The notes: generated from the sequence alone by a model not told the origin. A stretch of DNA of 32,937 bases from Halochromatium glycolicum (GCF_016584085.1 NZ_NRSJ01000053.1:1-32937), one strand, 5' to 3'. Shown: positions 5,870 to 14,349, counted from the stretch's first letter. Translations and numbers: made by a program.

Positions 5870-6628
5870 CTAGGCGGTCGCGCGGCGCCAGAACTGGGGC
5901 AGTTTCTGGACGTTCTTGAACATCAATGTGCTCAGCCCGCCGACCCGATTGGCCCGCAGGGCGCGAAGGTCCTCCCACGACTTCCGGGCGATATTGGTCA
6001 GCGACCGATTACTTGCGCCGCCGGTACGCATCCGGGTGAAGACGCGCGGCATGTATGAGACCTGATCATCGGGCAGGTGGGTCAGGACGCGCAGCATGAA
6101 GTCGTAGTCTGCGGCGATGCGGTAACTCTTATTGAAGGGGCCAAACTGCTCGTAGACCGAGCGGCGCAAGAACAAGGTCGGATGCGGTGGCATCCAGCCG
6201 CGACGGAGGTTGATCGGTTCGAAGTTTCCTGCACGCCAGTAACGAATGACGCGGTCGGTATCCTGCTGCGAAACGTATTCGAGGTCGCCGTAGACCGCGT
6301 TGATATTGGGGTCAGAAAAGGCCTCGGCGATCCCGCTCACGACATCCTCCGCGGCAAAGAGGTCGTTGCTGTGGAGCAGCCCGACAACCTCGCCGCTCGC
6401 CATTGCAATTCCTTTGTTGAGGGCATCATAGATGCCGGCATCCGGCTCACTGACGATCACGCGCTGGTTGTCGTGTCGCGATCTCAACAGCTCCAGTGTT
6501 CCATCACTGCTCTGATTATCGATAACGATATGCTCGATATCGCTATGTGATTGGTTGTCTAGGGAGTCGAGGCAATCAGCAAGGGTGCTCGCGCAATTAT
6601 AGGTTGCGGTGATAATCGAGATCTTCAT
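5870..6628 (-). CDS. Family 2 glycosyltransferase, WcaE-like
   Basis: The 252-residue protein has the GT-A fold signature of family 2 glycosyltransferases: SIITATYN at residues 4-11, a VIDNQSSDGT nucleotide-binding strand, SEPDAGIYDALNKGI, and HSNDLF in place of the usual DxD metal site. A GDLEY segment and a late ADYDF acidic motif follow. The overall pattern resembles colanic-acid WcaE-type enzymes. It probably transfers a sugar onto an exopolysaccharide or O-antigen acceptor at the cytoplasmic face. It is co-directional with gmd and fcl, with 9 bp before gmd, so fucose or a relative is a plausible donor. The acceptor and linkage cannot be told from sequence. Confidence 0.88.
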   Translation of the reverse strand: MKISIITATYNCASTLADCLDSLDNQSHSDIEHIVIDNQSSDGTLELLRSRHDNQRVIVSEPDAGIYDALNKGIAMASGEVVGLLHSNDLFAAEDVVSGIAEAFSDPNINAVYGDLEYVSQQDTDRVIRYWRAGNFEPINLRRGWMPPHPTLFLRRSVYEQFGPFNKSYRIAADYDFMLRVLTHLPDDQVSYMPRVFTRMRTGGASNRSLTNIARKSWEDLRALRANRVGGLSTLMFKNVQKLPQFWRRATA

Positions 6629-6716
6629 GGTTCAAGAGTCCTGCAGCATAAGTGGTCTTTACCCTGCCGAGACCGAGGCTGAAGCCAGAACCTCCGACAG
6701 GCGTGATGGCGTCTGA

Positions 6717-7274
6717 CTAGACGGCTTGGCGGTATTCAGGTGTTACCTGACAGGAGCGGAGATAATCGAGCTGCAGGTCGCTGCTCGTGCGCACGAGGAT
6801 TTCATTGCCGTGCGGATCGAGGATCTTTTCTTCCTCTGGGTCGAACAGGCTATCTTTCAGGTATTTCGCACGTAATGCGGCGACCACCTCGTCTTTATCG
6901 ACGAGGTTGATCTGCTCAAAGGTGCGTCTTGCGTAGAAGAGGCGGGACCGATGAAAGTGGAATTCGGTGCGCAACTTGTAGCCGGCGCGCTTGAGCCGGT
7001 AGAAGAGCAGGTGTTCTTGGGGGGTATAGAGATTGAGTTCAGGCTCGCCGAGGGCTTTCAGTAGATCGTCGGGTGTGCAGTCGAATTGAATCCCCGGGTA
7101 GGGCTTGATGATGGCGCTTGTCCGTTTGGGCATGCGCATCACAGAGGCTTCGCATAGGGTCTGATAAACGGCTGAATCATTCTGGACAACCGCCAGATCG
7201 CCTGCGCTCGGTTCTCCTGTTCGTGACCTCGAGCGCGAATGACCGTCGAGCAACTTGCCTAACGTAGCTAGCAT
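6717..7274 (-). CDS. Hypothetical protein, unrecognised
   Basis: This is a 185-residue soluble protein with no signal peptide and no family I recognise. The ATG at 7274 is preferred because AGGGAG lies 7 nt upstream; an upstream in-frame start at 7367 has no such site. The N-terminal 40 residues are Ser/Arg-rich and probably flexible. The middle (about residues 62-120) has the pattern PGIQFDC, DDLLKALGEPEL, LLFYRLKRAGYK, FHFHRSRLFYAR. This loosely recalls the G...LG.P...Y pattern of BamE/SmpA-like folds, but a lipoprotein signal is missing. It is divergent from the gas-vesicle block and lies 88 bp upstream of the glycosyltransferase, so it could belong to either system. The reading frame has normal coding character. 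Confidence 0.7.
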   Translation of the reverse strand: MLATLGKLLDGHSRSRSRTGEPSAGDLAVVQNDSAVYQTLCEASVMRMPKRTSAIIKPYPGIQFDCTPDDLLKALGEPELNLYTPQEHLLFYRLKRAGYKLRTEFHFHRSRLFYARRTFEQINLVDKDEVVAALRAKYLKDSLFDPEEEKILDPHGNEILVRTSSDLQLDYLRSCQVTPEYRQAV

Positions 7275-7371
7275 GGGATAACTCCCTATCTGTTTCAGTT
7301 TAAGCCATTTGGTTCCAGCGGCTGCTGAAGCGTCAGTCAAACTGATCGACAGGTCATGAGCAAGCAAGTTG

Positions 7372-7520
7372 TAATGAAGATTGATGTAGTGAAAAAGAAG
7401 AAGTATGAAGACTGTGAAGTTTTATGAAGAACCTGAAGATTTATGAAGAGAAGCCGGTTTGAGCTCAACCGAAAAGATGAAGAAGGATTAAGAATCGAGG
7501 GGCGATCCCGTAATGAAGAA
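7372..7520 (+). promoter_or_regulatory. Purine-rich region with 19-bp spaced TATGAAGA repeats
   Basis: The divergent intergenic region before the first gas-vesicle block contains TATGAAGA at 7404, 7423 and 7442, exactly 19 bp apart. TGAAGA alone occurs seven times between 7375 and 7519. ATGTAGT at 7384 precedes GAAGAAGTATGAAGAC at 7397-7412, and the same pair of strings recurs at 31206-31239 upstream of the OmpR-type regulator gene. This looks like an operator array, possibly for that regulator. I see no sigma-54 promoter here. Confidence 0.45.
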
Positions 7521-8085
7521 GTATGCAGGGATGTTGCGCCTTCCGGGTGAATCGACGATGTTAGTGCCGACGAGTGATCACGGCCGTCGAGCGGGGGGTT
7601 GTATCCGCTTGTGTCCGTGGTCCAATCGCGTGGTCCAATCGGTAGGCAGTGCGATGGATGACTCAGATGACAGACGAACCCTGTGCACCGATGAGTCGGC
7701 GCTTGTCATTGAGGTGGTCGCTGCTGGTATGAGCGGGCGGAGAGCCGATGCCGAGTCAGGGGCCGCCCCTGAGGTCACTGCATGCGAAGGCTTCGGGCAG
7801 GACTGCCACGATCAGGCAGCCGAGGCACAGGCGCGTCTTGCCGCGATCCAAGAGACGAGTCGTCGGGTCGCTGCGATGCAGAGCTCGATTGCTGAGGACA
7901 TGCCGAATCTGAGGCGGTTGTTCGGCACGGCCACCTTGGTTGCACCGGTCGGTCGACAGCAAGCCTTGCAGGGATCGATCGACGAATCTGACACTGAGGT
8001 GGAGCAAGCAGATGCGCATCCTGATCTATCTACCGGTGATCCATACCGCGGAAGACCTGGGGGGGCTGACGGGCGCCGTCGCTGA
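7513..8085 (+). CDS. Hypothetical protein leading the gas-vesicle block
   Basis: This 190-residue protein is not one I recognise. The ATG at 7513 has GAGGGG about 10 nt upstream. The first 50 residues are low in secondary-structure signal. Residues about 100-150 form an Ala/Gln/Arg-rich helix likely to be coiled coil (DQAAEAQARLAAIQETSRRVAAMQ), followed by a hydrophobic stretch. The last 24 codons overlap the next gene in another frame, so translational coupling is possible. It starts the co-directional gas-vesicle block, which suggests an accessory role, but nothing in the sequence proves it. An internal start near 7652 (MDDSDD) is also possible. Confidence 0.55.
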   Translation: MKKYAGMLRLPGESTMLVPTSDHGRRAGGCIRLCPWSNRVVQSVGSAMDDSDDRRTLCTDESALVIEVVAAGMSGRRADAESGAAPEVTACEGFGQDCHDQAAEAQARLAAIQETSRRVAAMQSSIAEDMPNLRRLFGTATLVAPVGRQQALQGSIDESDTEVEQADAHPDLSTGDPYRGRPGGADGRRR

Positions 8086-8665
8086 GGTTGCTGCGGATCG
8101 CGTCACCGCGACAGCCGCGGGTCGTGGTGCGGGAGATGCCGCGCAGCAAAAGCGCGCGCAAGGAGAGGCCGCACGACAGGAGCGCATCAAGCAGGTCTGG
8201 GATCAGATCGAGAAGGTGATCACGGCACTTCCAGTCGGCTCCTCGGGCTGGCGGCTGTATCAGGATGGGTTGCCGATCTGCGGCCGGGAAGCGGCCATCG
8301 TGGACGAGCTCGCGGCCGGTGGCAGTCGTAATCATCAGCTGCTTCAGCAACTGATCGGGCACGGCGCCGAGCTCATGGGGACCGAGCCGCCGGACCTGCT
8401 GGTTGAAGAGTATCTATTGCAGAAAGAGAAGCTGAATGCGAGCGGGCCGGAGCAGTCGACCCTTCTTATGGCGTCTGTGGACTTGTTGAACCGTCGGGAT
8501 GCGGCGATTGGCGAGCGTATCAATCAAACGCTGCAGGATGGCGAGGTCGGGATTCTCTTCATCGGCCTATTGCATGATGTCGAGACCTATTTGAATCCCG
8601 ACATCAAACTCCGGTATCCGATTGGCAAACCTGGTGCGATCCGCAGTCATGTGACGCTCAAGTGA
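8012..8665 (+). CDS. Conserved gas-vesicle-cluster protein, function unknown
   Basis: The product is 217 residues from the ATG at 8012, which has GGTGGAG upstream. It opens with a strongly hydrophobic strand (MRILIYLPVIHT) and ends with a second one (VGILFIGLLHDVETYL). Between them lies a charged helix-rich region, so it is probably an alpha/beta cytoplasmic protein rather than a membrane protein. No catalytic motif is evident. Its place directly before the NtrC-type regulator matches the gene named gvpY in the Serratia gas-vesicle cluster as I remember it, so it is likely the equivalent. It overlaps the preceding gene by 74 bp. Membership of the gas-vesicle system is inferred from position. 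Confidence 0.7.
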   Translation: MRILIYLPVIHTAEDLGGLTGAVAEVAADRVTATAAGRGAGDAAQQKRAQGEAARQERIKQVWDQIEKVITALPVGSSGWRLYQDGLPICGREAAIVDELAAGGSRNHQLLQQLIGHGAELMGTEPPDLLVEEYLLQKEKLNASGPEQSTLLMASVDLLNRRDAAIGERINQTLQDGEVGILFIGLLHDVETYLNPDIKLRYPIGKPGAIRSHVTLK

Positions 8666-8671
8666 GGTTGA

Positions 8672-10120
8672 GTGCTTGAGATGGGTATCGACACAGGTTT
8701 CAGTGGGACGCCGTTGAAGGTCTTGGTCGTGGATGATGACCATGATCTCTGCGACATGCTGAAGATCGTGCTGAGCCGTAGCGGCTTCGAGGTGCTGACG
8801 GCGCATGATGGGAATGCCGCATTGCGCAACGTGAGCCTGCGTACGCCTGATGTGGTGCTGTTGGATGTCAAGATGCCCGCTATGGATGGGATGCAGGTCT
8901 TGCGTCGCCTTCGCGACAGTCATCCGATGTTGCCGGTGGTGATGATGACCGCCTTTGCCGGGGTGACCCAAGCAGTGGATGCGATCAAGGCGGGCGCATT
9001 GGATTATCTCCCGAAGCCATTCGACAATCGGCATGTTGTCAGCGTGCTCAACCAGGCTGTCGAGCAGTTTGGCAGGACCCTGGTCACGCATGGGGGTGCT
9101 GAGGCCGCTGATGCCGAGGACAAGGGTGCGACGGCCTTGCTGCGTTACCTCAGTACGCGGATGGGCGGCAGTGCCGCGGTTCGCGCGCTCGCGAGCGAGA
9201 TGGCGACCGTCGCCGCGACCGATTTCTCGGTGGTGATCCAGGGCGAGACCGGCACGGGCAAGGAGCTGGTCGCGCGCACCCTGCATGATTTCAGTACGCG
9301 GGCAGCGGGTCCATTCATCGCGCTCGACTGTGGCGCGATCCCGGATACGCTGCTCGAAAGCGAATTGTTCGGCCATGAGAAGGGCGCCTTTACCAGCGCC
9401 GATAGCCGCAGCATTGGCAAGGTGGAGGCGGCGCAAGGCGGCACGCTGTTCCTCGATGAGATCGGCAACATGTCGTTGCAGGCGCAGGCGTCGATGCTGC
9501 GGGTGCTGCAGGAGCGGGTGGTCTATCGCGTCGGTGCTCAGCAGGGCATTGCGGTCGATGTGCGGGTGCTGGTTGCAACCAATGAGGATCTGCAGCGGGC
9601 GGTTGCTGAAGGCCGCTTTCGCGAAGACCTCTGGTATCGGCTCAATGAGTACCAGCTCTTGGTCCCGCCGCTGCGTGAGCGTGGAGACGACATCCTGCAT
9701 CTGGCCGAGCGCTTCCGCCGTCAGGCCGAAACGGATCTGCTGCGACCGGTTCCGGAGTTCTCCGCTGCGGCGCAGGCACAGCTACAGACCTATGAATGGC
9801 CTGGAAATGTCCGTGAGTTGAGGGCGGTGGTGAGGCGGGCGGCGCTCTTGGCCGAGGAGCGGATCGAGGCCGAGCATGTCATCCTCCCAGTTCGGGACGG
9901 CGCGAGTGCTGATGCATTGCCGGCAGATGAGGGGTCGCTCCCGGTGGGTGAGCGCTCGATGCGCGATATCGTTTTTGAAAACACGCAGCAGTTGGAACGT
10001 GCGATCCTCGTCAAGGCGCTCGGTTTGGCAAGAGGCAATAAAGCCGAGGCCGCGCGGCTGCTGCAAGTCGATTACAAAACGGTGCACAACAAGATCAAGC
10101 GATTTGGTTTGCAGGTGTAA
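8672..10120 (+). CDS. gvrA: NtrC-family sigma-54 response regulator with GAFTSA loop
   Basis: The 482-residue protein has three domains. The receiver spans about 14-130 with phospho-acceptor Asp65, Thr93 and Lys115. The AAA+ sigma-54 activation domain spans about 165-395 with Walker A GETGTGKE at 191-198 and Walker B GGTLFLDE at 256-263. The C-terminal Fis-type helix-turn-helix is NKAEAARLLQVDYKTVHNKIK. Such proteins use ATP to open sigma-54 promoters. The natural target here is the gvpA promoter at 16394-16409. It corresponds by position and type to GvrA of Serratia. The sigma-54 contact loop reads GAFTSA (238-243) instead of the nearly invariant GAFTGA. The GTG at 8672 has GAGG 4 nt upstream; an ATG at 8681 is the alternative. 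Confidence 0.93.
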   Translation: MLEMGIDTGFSGTPLKVLVVDDDHDLCDMLKIVLSRSGFEVLTAHDGNAALRNVSLRTPDVVLLDVKMPAMDGMQVLRRLRDSHPMLPVVMMTAFAGVTQAVDAIKAGALDYLPKPFDNRHVVSVLNQAVEQFGRTLVTHGGAEAADAEDKGATALLRYLSTRMGGSAAVRALASEMATVAATDFSVVIQGETGTGKELVARTLHDFSTRAAGPFIALDCGAIPDTLLESELFGHEKGAFTSADSRSIGKVEAAQGGTLFLDEIGNMSLQAQASMLRVLQERVVYRVGAQQGIAVDVRVLVATNEDLQRAVAEGRFREDLWYRLNEYQLLVPPLRERGDDILHLAERFRRQAETDLLRPVPEFSAAAQAQLQTYEWPGNVRELRAVVRRAALLAEERIEAEHVILPVRDGASADALPADEGSLPVGERSMRDIVFENTQQLERAILVKALGLARGNKAEAARLLQVDYKTVHNKIKRFGLQV

Positions 10121-10128
10121 AGAGCTGA

Positions 10129-10650
10129 GTGATGAGCGATAAAGACCAAAGTGGCCTCGGTATTGAAGGGGTGTTGCGTGGTCTCGGTGACTTGGTCGAT
10201 AAGCTGGGTCATCTTGCTGAGACCGGAGAGCAGCTGAAACGCAGTGGGCAATTCGATCTACAGTCTGAACAAGGTAAGGATGTGAAAGCGGTTTATGGCT
10301 TCTCGGTCAGGGTGGGTGCTGCTGGCGATGGCACCGCGGCGGCGGAACCGAAGGTCGAGCCCTTCGGCAATGTCCGCCGTGATGAGAAGACCGGTGTCTC
10401 GGTGGTGCAAGAGGTGACCGAGCCGATGGCCGACGTATTCGATGAGGGCGACCATATCAAGGTGGTCGTCGAGCTGCCGGGCATCGGCAATGACGATGTC
10501 CGACTCGATCTCCGGGACGACATCCTGGTGGTCGAGGCCGAGCGCGGGGAGAAGAAATATCGCAAGGAGATCCTGCTGCCGCGGGCCTGCGACGCCGCTC
10601 ACCTGCAATCGAGCTGCCGCAACGGCATCCTTGAGGTGCGGTTGGCCTGA
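10129..10650 (+). CDS. gvpH: Gas vesicle protein GvpH, Hsp20-like chaperone
   Basis: This is a 173-residue protein with a disordered, charged N-terminal half and a C-terminal alpha-crystallin-like domain (about residues 100-173: DVFDEGDHIKVVVELPG, then KKYRKEILLP and NGILEVRL). GvpH proteins are small-heat-shock-like factors thought to stabilise gas-vesicle proteins before assembly. The N-terminal helix GVLRGLGDLVDKLGHLAETGEQL is typical of proteobacterial GvpH. The tandem ATG at 10129/10132 lies 8 bp after the regulator. The stop overlaps the next start (TGATG), indicating an operon with translational coupling. Confidence 0.88.
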   Translation: MMSDKDQSGLGIEGVLRGLGDLVDKLGHLAETGEQLKRSGQFDLQSEQGKDVKAVYGFSVRVGAAGDGTAAAEPKVEPFGNVRRDEKTGVSVVQEVTEPMADVFDEGDHIKVVVELPGIGNDDVRLDLRDDILVVEAERGEKKYRKEILLPRACDAAHLQSSCRNGILEVRLA

Positions 10651-12797
10651 TGCGTGATCCATTGAAGCTTAGGGTGGCCGAGGCGCTGGCGAAGGACGTC
10701 GGGCGCGGGTATGCGCGGCTCGATCCGGCCGATATCGGCCGGCTGGGCCTTGAGCTCGGCGAGGTCGTGTGCATCAAGGGCTCGGCGTCGAGCGTCGCCA
10801 AGGTGATGCCCGCCTATCCGGATATGCGCGGGCAGCACCTGATCCAGCTGGATGGGATCACGCGCAAGAATGCCGGGGTCGCGATGGACGAGCAGGCGCT
10901 GGTCGAGGCCGTGCCGTGGCAAGCGGCGCGCCGCGTGGTGCTGATCCCGACCACGGTGACGCCCGGCAAGCGCGATCTCGACTACATCGGCAGCCTGTTG
11001 GATGGGCTGCCGGTGGTCAAGGGCGACCTGGTGCGCGCGTCGCTGTTCGGCAGCCGTTCGGCCGATTTCTCGGTCGCCGACTGCGACCCGCGCGGCGCGG
11101 TGGTGATCAATCCGACCACCTCGCTGGTGATCGGCAAGCGCAGCGAGGATGCGGCGACACCGACCACGACGCTGACCTACGAGGATGTCGGCGGGCTGCG
11201 CAACCAGGTCCATCGCATCCGCGAGATGATCGAGCTGCCGCTGCGTCATCCGCAGATCTTCGAGCGGCTGGGGATCGATGCGCCCAAGGGGGTCTTGCTG
11301 CATGGCCCGCCGGGCTGCGGCAAGACCCTGATCGCACGCATCATCGCCCAGGAGAGCGACGCCAACTTCTTCAGCGTCAGCGGCCCGGAGGTGGTGCACA
11401 AGTTCTACGGCGAGAGCGAGGCGCATCTGCGCAAGATCTTCGAGGAGGCCGCGCGCAAGGGCCCGAGCATCATCTTCATGGACGAGATCGACGCCATCGC
11501 GCCGCGCCGCGACAAGGTGGTCGGCGATGTCGAGAAGCGCATCGTGGCGCAGTTGCTGGCGTTGATGGACGGCTTGACGCGGCGCCAGAACCTGATCGTG
11601 ATCGCGGCGACCAATCTGCCCAATGCGATCGATCCGGCCCTGCGCCGGCCCGGGCGCTTCGATCGCGAGCTCGGCATCCCGATCCCGGACCGCGATGGGC
11701 GCCTCGAGATCCTCGAGATCCATAGCCGCGGCATGCCGCTCGATGACGATGTCGCGCTGCCCCAGTTGGCCGAGATCACGCACGGCTTCGTCGGAGCGGA
11801 TCTCGAGGCGCTGTGCCGCGAGGCGGCGATGAGCACGCTGCGCCGGGTGCTGCCGGACATCGGTCTGTCGCTCGATGAGATGCCGATCGACCGCCTGGCC
11901 GGGGCCACCGTCGGCATGGACGACTTCATCACCGCCTTGCGCGAGGTGGAGCCCTCGGCCATCCGCGAGCTGTTCGTCGAGGTCCCGGATGTCGGCTGGA
12001 AGGACGTCGGCGGCCTGGACGCCATCCGCCAACGCTTGGTGGAAGCGGTGCAGTGGCCGCTGAGCTATCCCGCCTTGTTCGAGCAGGCCGGGGTGCGGCC
12101 GCCCAAAGGCTTGCTGTTGGCAGGTCCGCCGGGCGTCGGCAAGACCATGATCGCCAAGGCGATCGCCAACGAGAGCGGGGTCAATGTGATCGCCGTCAAG
12201 GGGCCGGAGCTGATGTCGCGCTTCGTCGGCGAGTCCGAGGCCGGGGTGCGGGAGCTGTTCCAGAAGGCGCGGCAGGCGGCGCCCTGCATCATCTTTCTGG
12301 ATGAGGTCGATGCGGTGGTGCCGGCCCGCGGCGCGGGCGCGACCGATTCCCATGTGGCCGAGCGGGTGCTCAGTCAGTTCCTGGCCGAGCTGGATGGATT
12401 GGAGGAGCTCAAGGGCGTGTTCGTGCTCGGCGCCACCAATCGTGCCGATCTGATCGACGCGGCGATGCTGCGCCCCGGCCGCTTCGACGAGGTGGTCGAG
12501 ATCCCGCTGCCGAACGAGGCTGATCGCCGGGCCATCCTCGATGTGCACCTGCGCGATAAGCCGGGTAGCGAACTCGTGAACATCGACCAGCTGGCAGCCG
12601 GCACGGCCGGTGCCAGCGGTGCCGATCTGGCTGCCCTGTGCAATCGCGCGGCATTGCGGGCGATTCGCCGCGCGGTCGCCGAGGACAGCGGTGACCCGGG
12701 GGCGGTGACGGACGTGCGGCTGGAGACCGACGACATCGAGTGCGCGACCGCCGAGGTGCTCGGCGATCTGGCGCATCGGCCCCGGCAACTGTGCTAG
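10650..12797 (+). CDS. CDC48/p97-type double AAA+ ATPase of the gas-vesicle cluster
   Basis: The 715-residue protein has the full CDC48/VAT layout. An N-terminal substrate-binding domain (about 1-170) has the double-psi-barrel start LRVAEALAKDVGRGYARLDP. The D1 AAA domain has Walker A GPPGCGKT at 219-226 and Walker B IIFMDEIDA around 274-282. The D2 domain has Walker A GPPGVGKT at 492-499 and Walker B IIFLDEVDA around 547-555. Each domain has a DPALRRPGRFD-type arginine-finger segment. Such hexamers unfold or extract proteins using ATP. In a gas-vesicle operon it presumably remodels assembly complexes or removes faulty shell protein. Its place after gvpH matches gvpZ in Serratia as I recall. 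The start overlaps the gvpH stop. Confidence 0.92.
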   Translation: MRDPLKLRVAEALAKDVGRGYARLDPADIGRLGLELGEVVCIKGSASSVAKVMPAYPDMRGQHLIQLDGITRKNAGVAMDEQALVEAVPWQAARRVVLIPTTVTPGKRDLDYIGSLLDGLPVVKGDLVRASLFGSRSADFSVADCDPRGAVVINPTTSLVIGKRSEDAATPTTTLTYEDVGGLRNQVHRIREMIELPLRHPQIFERLGIDAPKGVLLHGPPGCGKTLIARIIAQESDANFFSVSGPEVVHKFYGESEAHLRKIFEEAARKGPSIIFMDEIDAIAPRRDKVVGDVEKRIVAQLLALMDGLTRRQNLIVIAATNLPNAIDPALRRPGRFDRELGIPIPDRDGRLEILEIHSRGMPLDDDVALPQLAEITHGFVGADLEALCREAAMSTLRRVLPDIGLSLDEMPIDRLAGATVGMDDFITALREVEPSAIRELFVEVPDVGWKDVGGLDAIRQRLVEAVQWPLSYPALFEQAGVRPPKGLLLAGPPGVGKTMIAKAIANESGVNVIAVKGPELMSRFVGESEAGVRELFQKARQAAPCIIFLDEVDAVVPARGAGATDSHVAERVLSQFLAELDGLEELKGVFVLGATNRADLIDAAMLRPGRFDEVVEIPLPNEADRRAILDVHLRDKPGSELVNIDQLAAGTAGASGADLAALCNRAALRAIRRAVAEDSGDPGAVTDVRLETDDIECATAEVLGDLAHRPRQLC

Positions 12798-12813
12798 CCA
12801 TGTGCGTGTGCCC

Positions 12814-13614
12814 ATGACGACCGATGCCGCGCTCGAACCGGCAGCCGACGAGGCGCTGTATCTCTACTGCGTCCTGCGCAGTGCCGGCGCCATCACGCTG
12901 CCCGATGCGGCGATCGATCCGGCGCGGCCCGTGGCGGCGCTGGAGCACGCTGGGCTGACGGCGGTCGTGAGCCCGGTGCCGCTGGCAGAGTTTCGCGGCC
13001 CGCAGGGCGAGCAGAATCTCGCCGACGTCGGTTGGCTGGGGCCGCGCGCGCTGTGCCATGAGACCGTCATCGCGCATTTCCTGCCGCAGGCGGCGGTGTT
13101 CCCGCTGCCGTTCGGCACCCTGTTCTCGTCTGTCGCGGCGCTGCGGCAGGAACTGGATGCACGCCGGGGGCAGATCGAGGCGGCGCTGGAGCGGGTGCAG
13201 GACTGTCGCGAGTGGGCGGTGCAAGGGGTGCTGGAGCGCGAGCAGGCATTGGATGCGCGCGAGCAGGAGGCGATCGCGACGGGGCGCTATGTGCCGGCCG
13301 CATCAGCGGGCCGCCAGCACCTGGAGAAGAAGCGCCTGCGCCGCGCGCTGGAGCGTGATCTCGAGGCCTGGCTGTCGGCGCGGACCGCCCCCCTGGCCGA
13401 TACCTTGTATCGCGCATACGCTGGTTTCACCGAAAGGCGCGTCCTGGCCGGGCAGGGGCTGGCGTTCAACTGGGCGGTGCTGGTCCCGAGCCCAGACACC
13501 GAGCGGTTCCTTGGTCTCATCGATGACGCGCGTGCGCAGCATGCGGCAGCGGGATTGCAGATCGTCTGCAAGGGGCCCTGGGCTGCGTACAGCTTCTGTG
13601 GTGAGCTGCTGTGA
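12814..13614 (+). CDS. gvpF2: Gas vesicle protein GvpF/GvpL family (second copy type)
   Basis: The protein is about 266 residues from the ATG at 12814; an in-frame GTG at 12802 would add four. It has the GvpF/L pattern. The first strand is LYLYCVLR, followed by AVVSPVPLAEF. The conserved HETVIAHFLPQAAVFPLPFGTLF segment is around 75-105. A central helical region rich in Ala, Arg and Glu follows, and the end is FNWAVLVP and IVCKGPWAAYSFCGELL. GvpF/L proteins are essential assembly factors that bind GvpA and prevent its aggregation. It starts 17 bp after the AAA+ gene and ends overlapping the next family member by 4 bp. Confidence 0.9.
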   Translation: MTTDAALEPAADEALYLYCVLRSAGAITLPDAAIDPARPVAALEHAGLTAVVSPVPLAEFRGPQGEQNLADVGWLGPRALCHETVIAHFLPQAAVFPLPFGTLFSSVAALRQELDARRGQIEAALERVQDCREWAVQGVLEREQALDAREQEAIATGRYVPAASAGRQHLEKKRLRRALERDLEAWLSARTAPLADTLYRAYAGFTERRVLAGQGLAFNWAVLVPSPDTERFLGLIDDARAQHAAAGLQIVCKGPWAAYSFCGELL

Positions 13615-14342
13615 GTTCGGCCATGAGGGTCATGCTCTACTGCGTCAGCGCCGCTCAGGACGGGCTGGCGAGATCGGCCTCGGCGGGTCCTGCGCCGTCG
13701 GCTGGTCCCCTGCAGCCGGTTACGAGCCATGACCTGACGGCTTGGGTCGGCCCACCGCCAACGAACCTGGAGAGCACGGAAACGGCCTTGGCCTTTGGGC
13801 GTGTGATCGAGGCCTATCACGAACGGATGACGGTCATCCCGATGCGCTATGGCTGCCTGTTCGATGATCCCGATGCGGTTGCCGCGCATCTAGGTGCCCA
13901 TCAGGGTCAGTATCAGGCGGTGCTGGCCGAGCTCGATGCCTGCGCTGAGCTGAGTCTGCGCATCCCGATTGGGCACTCGGCCGCGCAAGCCGATCCCGCC
14001 ACGCAAGCCGTTGCCGAGCAGACCAGCGGCCGGGCCTATCTGCTGCAGCGCCAACGGGCGCTGTCGGCCGAGCAAACCGCCGTGCATCAAGCCGAGGCCC
14101 TGGATCGGCAGCTGGTTGGCCTCGTGCGTCGGCGCGAGATCGAGGCCGGTTCCTTTGCGGGCCAGGCGATGGTGTCCGTGCACTACCTCGTGCCACGCCC
14201 GCGGGTCGCGCAGGTCACCGCGGTGCTGCGCGCGGCATCTGCTGACGCTGCAGCACGGCCTGTACCGAGGGCATGGCAGTTGAGCGGCCCTTGGCCACCC
14301 TATCATTTCGCGGCGCTCGCGGATCTTTCCAGCGAGAAGTGA
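13611..14342 (+). CDS. gvpF3: Gas vesicle protein GvpF/GvpL family (third copy type)
   Basis: This is a 243-residue paralogue of the preceding gene. It opens with VMLYCVSA, has the EAYHERMTVIPMRYGCLF segment (the family's ...FPLPFGTLF position) and ends with VSVHYLVPR and QLSGPWPPYHFAAL. The GTG at 13611 overlaps the previous stop (GTGA); a nearby ATG at 13623 is an alternative. The N-terminal half is shorter than in the neighbour and Pro/Ala-rich. Two GvpF/L genes here plus one near gvpG give three paralogues, as in Serratia. They may form hetero-complexes at the assembly site. Confidence 0.88.
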   Translation: MSSAMRVMLYCVSAAQDGLARSASAGPAPSAGPLQPVTSHDLTAWVGPPPTNLESTETALAFGRVIEAYHERMTVIPMRYGCLFDDPDAVAAHLGAHQGQYQAVLAELDACAELSLRIPIGHSAAQADPATQAVAEQTSGRAYLLQRQRALSAEQTAVHQAEALDRQLVGLVRRREIEAGSFAGQAMVSVHYLVPRPRVAQVTAVLRAASADAAARPVPRAWQLSGPWPPYHFAALADLSSEK

Positions 14343-14349
14343 CTGTTCG

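Noticed and set aside
8567..9700. 377-codon open frame on the minus strand
   Set aside because: It is a shadow of the NtrC-type regulator gene, with His/Gln-rich sequence typical of antisense reading.
10599..12815. 738-codon open frame on the minus strand
   Set aside because: It lies opposite the CDC48-like ATPase and results from high third-position GC; the plus-strand protein has all expected motifs.
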